A stretch of DNA of 64,000 bases from Thalassovita mediterranea (GTDB lineage Bacteria; Pseudomonadota; Alphaproteobacteria; Caulobacterales; Hyphomonadaceae). Below are positions 56,190-62,480 of this stretch, piece after piece (position 1 is the first letter of the stretch; every line of letters begins with the position of its first letter). Below the pieces are notes generated by a model, which did not search any database, was not told where the DNA came from, and saw only the letters and a program-made list of their open reading frames with translations. The DNA is taken from assembly GCA_019448215.1 (NCBI GenBank), contig CP080408.1, positions 62,001 through 126,000 of the forward strand, in the 5' to 3' direction. Both the position numbers and the translations under genes were made by a program.

Positions 56190-56410
56190 CAATTCAGCCT
56201 CCTTTGTTGGCGCAATCAGGAGTAAAATGACGAAAATTAATCGCAAATTCGAAGTCTATTCATGTTGCATTAAAAAAAGCTGGCTCCTGTAACGAATATT
56301 ACAGTTCTCTTGATACGAATTTTTTATTCCGAACTTCGATCTTCCGAAATTTGGGGTTATATTTCTTGGAGCGCGTGGCAACCAACCTCGGCAGATGGAC
56401 GGTCTATGCC

Positions 56411-56878
56411 TCACCCACACCAATCCACCTGCACGCCCTCTTCCAACGGCCGGGCCAGCCCGTCGCGGGAGAGCAGCCAGCCAATATGGTCGCCGTCGAG
56501 ATAGACATGGGCGCGCAGGCGCCCATAGCGGTCCGGGCCTTCCGGCAGGAACGTCACCTTGGAGCCTGCCTCGAACAGGTCGCGCGCCCGCGCCTCTGTC
56601 TTCTGGCCGAGCGCGTCTTCTGCCGCGCACGCCGCCGCATCGCCTGTCTCAGGACTGTCCCACCCGATCAGGCGGAGCCGCACCCGCTCCTCCCGGCCCG
56701 AGCCTGAGAGCCGTCGCAGCTCGAACGTGTCGCCATCCACGGCCAGCAGGTCGCGCACCGACGCACTGACACACCGCGCCCCCTCCGCCTCACAGAGATT
56801 GGCCGGCTTCTCATAACCGCCCGAGCCCCCACACGCCCCGAGCGCCAAGGCGCCCATGCCAAGGATCAATCGTCTCAT
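56411..56878 (-). CDS. Thermonuclease (SNase-like) lipoprotein
   Basis: Exported staphylococcal-nuclease-like enzyme. It has 155 residues from MRRLILGMGALALGACGGSG with lipobox ALGAC (Cys16). The SNase domain shows AVDGDTFELRRLSG, RLRLIGWDSPETGDAA and GPDRYGRLRAHVYLDGDHIG, which carry the Asp, Thr, Arg and Glu positions expected of the active site. GGGGTG precedes the start. The 3' part of the gene is duplicated as a 34-base remnant at 55452-55485. Whether it cuts DNA or RNA in the periplasm is not known. Confidence 0.85.
   Translation of the reverse strand: MRRLILGMGALALGACGGSGGYEKPANLCEAEGARCVSASVRDLLAVDGDTFELRRLSGSGREERVRLRLIGWDSPETGDAAACAAEDALGQKTEARARDLFEAGSKVTFLPEGPDRYGRLRAHVYLDGDHIGWLLSRDGLARPLEEGVQVDWCG
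56449..56482. repeat. Direct repeat within the nuclease gene (right copy)
   Basis: The right-hand copy of the 34-base repeat described at 55452-55485, encoding GWLLSRDGLAR of the nuclease. Two mismatches separate the copies. Confidence 0.65.
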
Positions 56879-56953
56879 GCCCAGCACCCCTTCCTGCCGC
56901 CCTGGTGAGAAGACTGGGCGCATGAGGGCTGAGGGGTCAAGCTTTCTGGTTTT

Positions 56954-56993
56954 CTGGGTCCCGGTCTTTCGCTTTGCGAAAACCGGGATGACG
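56954..56993. repeat. Single CTGGGTCCCGG/CCGGGATGACG palindromic unit
   Basis: Inverse orientation of the unit at 44713. It has an inner hairpin TTTCGC-TTT-GCGAAA. It stands 28 bp before the first 101-bp pair and 75 bp upstream of the nuclease start. Confidence 0.78.
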
Positions 56994-57020
56994 AATATGG
57001 AGAGTGACGGAAAATGGCTT

Positions 57021-57121
57021 CGTCATCCCGGAAGCGGTGCAGCCGCTATCCGGGACCCAGTTGGGGCGGCACAATTGAAAGTTTTGGGTCCCGGCTCTCC
57101 CCCCGGTCGGCCGGGATGACG
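57021..57121. repeat. 101-bp inverted pair of palindromic units, left copy
   Basis: It consists of a forward unit (CGTCATCCCGG to CCGGGACCCAG) and an inverted unit (GGGTCCCGG to CCGGGATGACG) separated by a 25-base spacer. The outer 11 bases are perfectly inverted. It is 95/101 identical to 57524-57624, and ends 28 bp before the GIY-YIG gene. Confidence 0.88.
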
Positions 57122-57149
57122 AGAACGAGATTACAATTGCCTCGGTGAG

Positions 57150-57500
57150 ATGTTCTGCGTATGTTCTAGCACGCGAAGCTCCTGGGTCTACATCGTCACC
57201 AATAAACGCAATGGCACCCTTTATACCGGCGTCACCAGCGATCTGGTGGGCCGTGTCTGGCAGCACAGGCACGGCTATTTCGCCGGCTTCAGCCGAAAGT
57301 ATGGATGCACGCAGCTCGTCTGGTTTGAAACCCATGACGACATCAAAGAGGCCATCGCTCGCGAAAAGCGTATAAAGCGCTGGAAGCGGGCCTGGAAACT
57401 GGAACTGATCGAGACCGGCAATCCTGACTGGCGCGACCTGTATAGCGAACTGACCGAGTGGGTCCCGGATAGGCCGTCCAGATTCATCGCGCCGATGTAG
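57150..57500 (+). CDS. GIY-YIG nuclease-superfamily protein flanked by 101-bp repeats
   Basis: Single-domain GIY-YIG endonuclease-like protein (YhbQ/COG2827 type). It has 116 residues. The GIY-YIG signature reads WVYIVTNKRNGTLYTGVTSD (VYI 13-15, YTG 25-27), with catalytic Arg35 in VGRVWQHRHG, Glu72 in IAREKRIKRWKRAWKLELIE and Asn91 in TGNPDWRDLY, so key residues are present. The last 14 residues, EWVPDRPSRFIAPM, read through the sequence TGGGTCCCGGATAG, an end of the local repeat, so the native C-terminus may be nearer NPDWRDLYSEL. It lies between two near-identical 101-bp repeat pairs at 28 and 23 bp distance. Confidence 0.82.
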   Translation: MFCVCSSTRSSWVYIVTNKRNGTLYTGVTSDLVGRVWQHRHGYFAGFSRKYGCTQLVWFETHDDIKEAIAREKRIKRWKRAWKLELIETGNPDWRDLYSELTEWVPDRPSRFIAPM

Positions 57501-57523
57501 AGGAGGTGACCCGGCTCACTACC

Positions 57524-57624
57524 CGTCATCCCGGAAGCGGCGCAGCCGCTATCCGGGACCCAGTTGAGGCGGCGCAATTGAAAGCTCTGGGTCCCGGCTC
57601 TCCCTCCGGTCGGCCGGGATGACG
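57524..57624. repeat. 101-bp inverted pair of palindromic units, right copy
   Basis: Same length and orientation as the left copy, with six substitutions. It starts 23 bp after the GIY-YIG stop codon. Like the left copy it can fold into two hairpins or one long cruciform arm. Confidence 0.88.
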
Positions 57625-57649
57625 TGAAACAAGGCAAGGGCCAAGTCCT

Positions 57650-57690
57650 CGTCATCCCGGAATTTGCGCCAGCAAATATCCGGGACCCAG
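57650..57690. repeat. Single CGTCATCCCGG/CCGGGACCCAG unit
   Basis: Forward unit with the inner hairpin TTTGC-GCCA-GCAAA. It lies 25 bp after the right 101-bp copy and 65 bp before the next gene. Confidence 0.78.
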
Positions 57691-57755
57691 CAGAGTAGAA
57701 CGAGGAAACTCTCCGCCTTTCCCCACCCCGGCGAACCCGCCCCATACTTGCGCAC

Positions 57756-58433
57756 ATGATTGCCGACGGATTCATCAGGGACAGCTTTAACGCCATGATC
57801 GGCGCGCTTGTGTGCGCGGCCGAGCGGGCGGGGCTCATCACGCGCCATGCCCCGGTGACCCGCGCGGCGGCCCGCCGCTTCATGTCGAGGCTGCGCCAGC
57901 TGGAAACGCTCCTGCGCCGCCTCCTCGTCCTGATGGCGGCGGAGCTGGATATTGCAATTGATCCGCTCCCTCATCCTGAGCCTGTCGAAGGGCCGGCGAA
58001 GGCCGGGGTCTCATCCAACCAAACCGCTCCCTCCCAAACCACCCGTGCTCATCCTGATGGAGCCTGCCCCGGCGCAGGCCGGGGTCGAAGGACGAGCACG
58101 GGCACAAGCTTCCCCCTCCTCCGCATCCTGCGCCCCTACACCGCTGAAGACGCGGCCCGCCTCAGCGCCCTGCCGCGCCGTGCACCTCGCCCCGTCGATG
58201 AAACACTGCTGGTGCACCGCTACTGCACCCTCCTGAAACACCTGCAGCACCCCGAGCGGCTCGCCCGGCGCATGGCGCGCCACCTTGCAAGGCTGCGCGC
58301 CGCCGGAGAGATCCGCCCCACCTGCGCGCCGCAGCCCGGCCTGCACCGGCTTTCGCCCGAACTCGGCGCCCTGGCGGCCTGCCTGCCCGCCCTGATCGCG
58401 GCCGCGCTCTCTGACTGGTACGACACAGGCTAG
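57756..58433 (+). CDS. Hypothetical protein with in-frame palindromic repeat insertions
   Basis: It has 225 residues. The N-terminal part (RRFMSRLRQLETLLRRLLVL) and C-terminal part (LLKHLQHPERLARRMARHLA, PELGALAACLPALIAA) are helical and Arg/Leu/Ala-rich, while residues about 72-115 correspond exactly to repeat DNA. That part encodes HPEPVEG (a common product of the CATCCTGAGCCTGTCGAAGG repeat) and AHPDGACPGAGRGRRTSTGT from a second repeat. The gene remains open through both. Family not recognised. The insertions suggest a tolerant loop between two helical lobes. Confidence 0.65.
   Translation: MIADGFIRDSFNAMIGALVCAAERAGLITRHAPVTRAAARRFMSRLRQLETLLRRLLVLMAAELDIAIDPLPHPEPVEGPAKAGVSSNQTAPSQTTRAHPDGACPGAGRGRRTSTGTSFPLLRILRPYTAEDAARLSALPRRAPRPVDETLLVHRYCTLLKHLQHPERLARRMARHLARLRAAGEIRPTCAPQPGLHRLSPELGALAACLPALIAAALSDWYDTG
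57970..58100. repeat. Two palindromic repeats inside a coding region
   Basis: First repeat: CTCATCCTGAGCCTGTCGAA at 57970-57989, followed by a CCGG-rich foldback. Second repeat: 58046-58100, with near-inverted arms GTGCTC and GAGCAC and an inner CTGCCCCGG/CCGGGG stem. Both belong to the CATCCTGAG...TCGAAGG class found again at 58445-58560. Confidence 0.75.
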
Positions 58434-58444
58434 CGGCGCTCTAT

Positions 58445-58573
58445 CCTTCGACTTCGCTCAGGATGAGCGCCGAGAGACGTGCAACCTCACCCTGAGCCTG
58501 TCGAAGGGTGTAGTCCCAACCTCAGAGACCTTTTGGGCTCATCCTGAGCGAAGTCGAAGGACGCGCCCAAAAG
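58445..58573. repeat. Cluster of three CATCCTGAG/TCGAAGG repeats
   Basis: Unit 1 at 58445-58470 (CCTTCGACTTCGCTCAGGAT plus GAGCGC), unit 2 at 58489-58507 (CCTGAGCCTGTCGAAGG) and unit 3 at 58538-58560 in the opposite sense. Unit 3 is enclosed by perfect 9-bp arms CTTTTGGGC (58530-58538) and GCCCAAAAG (58565-58573). No gene overlaps. Confidence 0.78.
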
Positions 58574-58674
58574 ACCGCCCGCCCCCAAAGGCGGGTCGCA
58601 ACCGCTGGTCCTTCGGGAACCTCCCCCTTCGCGTGCGCATTGAAATCACTGAAGAACGCAAAGGATACGCACGC

Positions 58675-58977
58675 ATGGCCGACCTGCCACAGAAGAACCA
58701 GCCCCTTATCGCCGCCGCTGCCCTCTTGGGCACCGGCGTCCTCCTCAAGACCTGGAAGCCGACCCCGCTCGATTTGCCGGAGCCGAAGAAAAAGCGCCCC
58801 CATCTCGACCGCGGGATGAGCCGCAAGGTCCGCAAGGCACGTGATGACATCGCGAAGTTCGCCCTGCCATCCAACATGCTGAATTCATTGGGGACTTCGC
58901 TGATCACGGTCGGCGGCGTGCTGGCCGTCCTCCGCCTCGTGGATGAGGTGGTCGATGAGCAGGAAAGGCTTTTCTAG
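58675..58977 (+). CDS. Small protein of unknown function with two hydrophobic segments
   Basis: It has 100 residues from MADLPQKNQPLIAAAALLGT. There is a hydrophobic stretch near the N-terminus (PLIAAAALLGTGVLL) and one near the C-terminus (SLITVGGVLAVLRL). Between them lies a Lys/Pro-rich part (KPTPLDLPEPKKKRPHLDRG). AAAGGA is 11 nt before the ATG. No family was recognised. The gene follows the repeat cluster directly and may be an inner-membrane protein. Confidence 0.6.
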   Translation: MADLPQKNQPLIAAAALLGTGVLLKTWKPTPLDLPEPKKKRPHLDRGMSRKVRKARDDIAKFALPSNMLNSLGTSLITVGGVLAVLRLVDEVVDEQERLF

Positions 58978-59061
58978 CGGATTTTCGCGCGCGGGCTGAG
59001 AACCGTTTTCCGCCTTGCGCGTTCGGACTTCATCTATCAGCGTCAAAGGACACCGGATACG

Positions 59062-59223
59062 ATGAAACTGAACAAATCCCTGATGGCACTTGGCCTTCTT
59101 CTCGGCTCAATGTCGCTTACTGGCTGCGTCGCAGCCGCCGTTGGCGCCGCCTATGTGGTCGGCGAGGAACTCAACGAAAACGATGATGATTTCGACCCGC
59201 TGGACGAGATTGTCGACGGATAA
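59062..59223 (+). CDS. Small lipoprotein (53 residues)
   Basis: MKLNKSLMALGLLLGSMSLT then GCVAAAV gives a signal peptide with lipobox LTGC. The mature part of 33 residues ends in an acidic stretch (GEELNENDDDFDPLDEIVDG). Size and composition recall entericidin-like small lipoproteins. An AAAGGA lies about 13 nt before the ATG. Confidence 0.6.
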   Translation: MKLNKSLMALGLLLGSMSLTGCVAAAVGAAYVVGEELNENDDDFDPLDEIVDG

Positions 59224-59353
59224 AATGAGGCGGGAGCCGTCTTGTGGCGGCTACTTCCCAGATTAGCACAGCTTGGGCTTTTGATTCGCCCCTATTCCCG
59301 GCTAGATACTTGCATGGCAGGAAGCTGCCGTGATCTGGAGGGCGATGTAAGAA

Positions 59354-60034
59354 ATGTTCGAGCTGGTTGCCCTGCATGAGTGCGATCCAAAACGCGTTGC
59401 GCGTTTCCTGACGCTCAATCGCGAGCGGTTTCGCCCCTATGCACCAACGCGTAGCGAGCATTACTACACCAATTCGCACTGGCGCGCGGCCTGCAAGCGC
59501 TCGAAGATCGAGTGGAAAGAAGGCCGCGCCTATCGTTTTGTTATCGTTCACAAAAATGAAGAAGTGATCGGCAAGATTGACCTCGATCACATCCGCCGTG
59601 GTCCGTTTTCCACTGGCGACTTCGGCTATCTCCTCGACCGCCGCCATGAAGGCCAGTCCATAATGCGCCGGGCGATGGCAGAAGTCCTCTCCATGGTCTT
59701 CACTGACTTCAAGCTGAACCGCGTCCAGGCAGCGATCATGCCCCAGAATACGCGCTCCAGCGGCCTCGTGAAACGTCTCGGTTTCCGCGAAATCGGTCTG
59801 GCAGAACGCTATCTGAAGCTCGACGGCGAATGGCGCGATCATCTTCTCTTCGAACTCGTCGCCCCGAAACCGGGCTCTCCGCCGGCGGAAAAAAAGACGA
59901 CCGAACAGGTTTCCGAAAAGCCTGCCGAGCAAGTCGCCGAACAGGCTGTTTCAAGCGAAACTGTCGACGCTGAAATCATCAGCGAAACGCCAGCTGCCGA
60001 CGACGCCAGGGAAGAGACTAAGGAAACAAGCTGA
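59354..60034 (+). CDS. GNAT-family N-acetyltransferase (RimJ/RimL-like) with acidic tail
   Basis: Transfers acetyl groups from acetyl-CoA, possibly to protein N-termini. It has 226 residues. The GNAT fold spans roughly residues 1-170, with GDFGYLLDRRHEGQSIMRRA (acetyl-CoA loop region) and NRVQAAIMPQNTRSSGLVKR (the N-x-x-S motif of the RimJ/RimL group), LGFREIGLAERYLKLDGEWR. After it comes a low-complexity Glu/Ala/Thr-rich tail of about 55 residues not found in ordinary RimJ. Substrate unknown. Confidence 0.85.
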   Translation: MFELVALHECDPKRVARFLTLNRERFRPYAPTRSEHYYTNSHWRAACKRSKIEWKEGRAYRFVIVHKNEEVIGKIDLDHIRRGPFSTGDFGYLLDRRHEGQSIMRRAMAEVLSMVFTDFKLNRVQAAIMPQNTRSSGLVKRLGFREIGLAERYLKLDGEWRDHLLFELVAPKPGSPPAEKKTTEQVSEKPAEQVAEQAVSSETVDAEIISETPAADDAREETKETS

Positions 60035-60155
60035 ACTGGCTGATTTCACGCGGGAAATTGCACACGCCATCTTAACGCTGCATAGTGCAGGACGGATGAT
60101 CCCGGCACCCTTCTGACAGGCGATTGGAACGACAGAGTTCGCAGACCCCAGAGAT

Positions 60156-62090
60156 ATGGCACACTCAGAAACACCAGAACGAGACCAATTGCAGCTCTCA
60201 AACCCGCTATCGGCCGCTTATGAGCGTTCGCCGTCGAGCGAGGTCGAGGCGCTGAACTCGGCCCGCGATGAGGGCAAGATTTTCGTCTGGACGGCCATTG
60301 GGGCTGCAGTTCTGTGGTGGATTGCGGCTTTTGCAGGCATCTACGCCTATCTGGGCTCCCCCGGCCTTTCGGCGTTGCCCGTGGTCTCCGTGATTGCAGG
60401 CGCTGCAGCGCTGTTTCTGCCAGGTCTTCTTATCCTGCTCGCCGGTTTCCTCGCGCGGGCCAATGCGCAGGCATCGGCGGCCAATTCAGTCGTCCTTGAA
60501 GCCGCTGCCCGGCTTATCGCGCCAATCGAGACAAGCGGACGCGAGGCCCAGAGTTTCGCTGGCATGATGAAAGCGTCCGCCGGAGAGGTCGACCGGGCGA
60601 TGGCTCACGCGCTCTCGTCGATGAAGGCGATGTCAGGCGAGATTTCGGAGGAAAGGGCACGCCTCGAAACGGTCTCCCATGAGACGGCGAGACAGGCGAC
60701 GGAGCTTTCCAAGCGCCTCAACACAGAACGCTCGGCGCTGCAGACGCTTGCGGAGCAGATCGAGAACCAGAGCAAGCAGATGAGCGAGGCCATTCCTCGC
60801 CAGGCTGAACAGATGCAGGCCTCTGCCAGACAGGCTGCCGAGGACATCGCCGAAGCGGACGCCGGCCTCGAGACGCGTCTCAATGAGCTGCGCGACGCCG
60901 GTGCGACACTGTCCGACCGCGTGGCCGCACTCGATGAGATGGCAGTCGCGGCCACCAAACGTAGCGAGTCGCTCATCTTTGCCGTGTCTCGGATGGAAGA
61001 GAAGCTGGAGCAATCCCGCCGCATGGTCGACCAGGCCCTTCGCGCCAGTGAAATGGTCGCTGCCAGCGCATCGACGACGGGCGACCGGATTACCGAAGCT
61101 GTGTCCGCTGCCATGGAGAACGCCAAGACGGCTTCGCGTGATATCCAGATGGAAGCCCGCGAAGCGGCCGAAAAGGCTGCAGAGTCGCTCGCCGCATTGA
61201 AACGCGCGGGCGAGGAAGCCGCCGCTGCGGTCCGCGAAGCACGCCGGGATGCAGATGAACTTGCGCAGCTTCAGGTCTCTGTCGAACGAGCTGCTGCCCA
61301 GACAGAGGATAACGCGCCCACAAAACCAGCGCCAGCGCCGGATTCCGACGACGATGTGTTTGAAGAAGAAGCAGCTTCCAGCGAGGCTGAACCTCGCAGA
61401 TCAGATAATGATAGCGACCTTTTCGGTAGCCCGGAAAGCTCTGCTCCCTCATATGAGACCGGCCCAACCGACGCCGATCGCGGCGAAGATGATGTGAAGC
61501 AGGATGAGGACAGGTCGGTCGCGCGCAGGCGCTGGAAAGACCGCATGCCGCCTTATCTCAAGCCTGTTGGCGGCAGCGAAGCGCGAGACCTCGACGATGA
61601 TGACGACGCCGAAGAAGACGCCGATGAAGCGCCAGCTCCACAGCCAGTGATCGAGCGGCGCGAGGAACGTAGCGAACCTGCAGATACCGGGCGCCGCGAG
61701 CGCTGGAGCAGCATCCTGGCCGATGTTGCGCGCGATGAGCGGCCTCATCTTCCACGTGAGGAAAATGCCGAGGAAATGATCCATCGGCTGATGGAGTCCG
61801 GCATCCGGCTGACCGATATTTTCCGCCCACGCGACAAGAAGAAGATCGCGGCGGCCGCCCGAAAGGGAGAGGGCGTCCGGCGGAAAGCCGTTGTCGATGC
61901 GGCGGCTCGCCAGGTCCAGCGTGTCCAGAAACGGCTCGATACCGACGGCGATCTCATGCTGATGGCGCGCGAATTCCTCATTGTAGAGGAAGCCGATGCG
62001 CTGAGCGCTCTCGACAAGACGAGCCACTCATCGCGCAATGCAAGTGCCCGGCTTTCAGCCTTCCTTCTGATCGATGCTGCCCTAGGTTAG
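60156..62090 (+). CDS. Two-TM long coiled-coil protein of unknown function
   Basis: It has 644 residues. Two adjacent TM helices (about 46-70 and 77-103) are followed by a long alpha-helical coiled-coil region (about 110-400, rich in Ala/Glu/Arg with LSKRLNTERSALQTLAEQIE). Then comes an acidic low-complexity linker (DDDVFEEEAASSEAEPRRSD) and a C-terminal helical domain (RERWSSILADVARDERPHLP, EEMIHRLMESGIRLTDIFRP). The layout recalls polar or scaffold membrane proteins such as TipN, but the similarity is architectural only. It is followed 5 bp later by a small conserved-looking gene. Function unknown. Confidence 0.7.
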   Translation: MAHSETPERDQLQLSNPLSAAYERSPSSEVEALNSARDEGKIFVWTAIGAAVLWWIAAFAGIYAYLGSPGLSALPVVSVIAGAAALFLPGLLILLAGFLARANAQASAANSVVLEAAARLIAPIETSGREAQSFAGMMKASAGEVDRAMAHALSSMKAMSGEISEERARLETVSHETARQATELSKRLNTERSALQTLAEQIENQSKQMSEAIPRQAEQMQASARQAAEDIAEADAGLETRLNELRDAGATLSDRVAALDEMAVAATKRSESLIFAVSRMEEKLEQSRRMVDQALRASEMVAASASTTGDRITEAVSAAMENAKTASRDIQMEAREAAEKAAESLAALKRAGEEAAAAVREARRDADELAQLQVSVERAAAQTEDNAPTKPAPAPDSDDDVFEEEAASSEAEPRRSDNDSDLFGSPESSAPSYETGPTDADRGEDDVKQDEDRSVARRRWKDRMPPYLKPVGGSEARDLDDDDDAEEDADEAPAPQPVIERREERSEPADTGRRERWSSILADVARDERPHLPREENAEEMIHRLMESGIRLTDIFRPRDKKKIAAAARKGEGVRRKAVVDAAARQVQRVQKRLDTDGDLMLMAREFLIVEEADALSALDKTSHSSRNASARLSAFLLIDAALG

Positions 62091-62095
62091 CCTGC

Positions 62096-62422
62096 ATGGC
62101 TGTCCGTGCCCCAAAAACCTATGCTGGCCGTTTTCAGGACGCCCAGGCAAAGTCACCGCTGGAACATGAAATCGCGTCCGAACAGGCAAGTGCACTGGGG
62201 CGATCCGGCAAACTGGTTGCCGCCAGACTTGCCGCCTATCGCGAGGCGCTTGCGTCAGGCGAGGATCATAGCCGGGAGCTCGATCAGGCGGTCGATGCTG
62301 TCTACGGTTTCCTCATCCAGCGTGAGCTTCTAGGTCTTCGCGACCGCAGTGCGATCATACGTGATTATGATATACCGCGCACAATCCTTGCCCGCCTTGG
62401 AACGACCAGCAGGCGGCATTGA
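62096..62422 (+). CDS. Small cytoplasmic protein of unknown function
   Basis: It has 108 residues, helical and charged (SPLEHEIASEQASALGRSGK, LVAARLAAYREALASGEDHS, RELDQAVDAVYGFLIQRELL). There is no TM or signal. It begins 5 bp after the coiled-coil protein gene and is probably co-transcribed with it, so a role with that protein is possible. No family was recognised with confidence. Confidence 0.65.
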   Translation: MAVRAPKTYAGRFQDAQAKSPLEHEIASEQASALGRSGKLVAARLAAYREALASGEDHSRELDQAVDAVYGFLIQRELLGLRDRSAIIRDYDIPRTILARLGTTSRRH

Positions 62423-62480
62423 TTTGCGCCCGCGGGCGAGTAGGAAGCGGTGAGCCCGAAAAGATTTGAGAGTTGATAGA

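Noticed and set aside
57021-57624. Conventional insertion sequence or composite transposon
   Set aside because: No transposase and no target-site duplication visible; the flanks are palindromic repeats found elsewhere, so it is reported as a repeat-associated cassette only.
57021-57690. CRISPR array
   Set aside because: The repeats are inverted palindromes with no regular spacers and no cas genes nearby.
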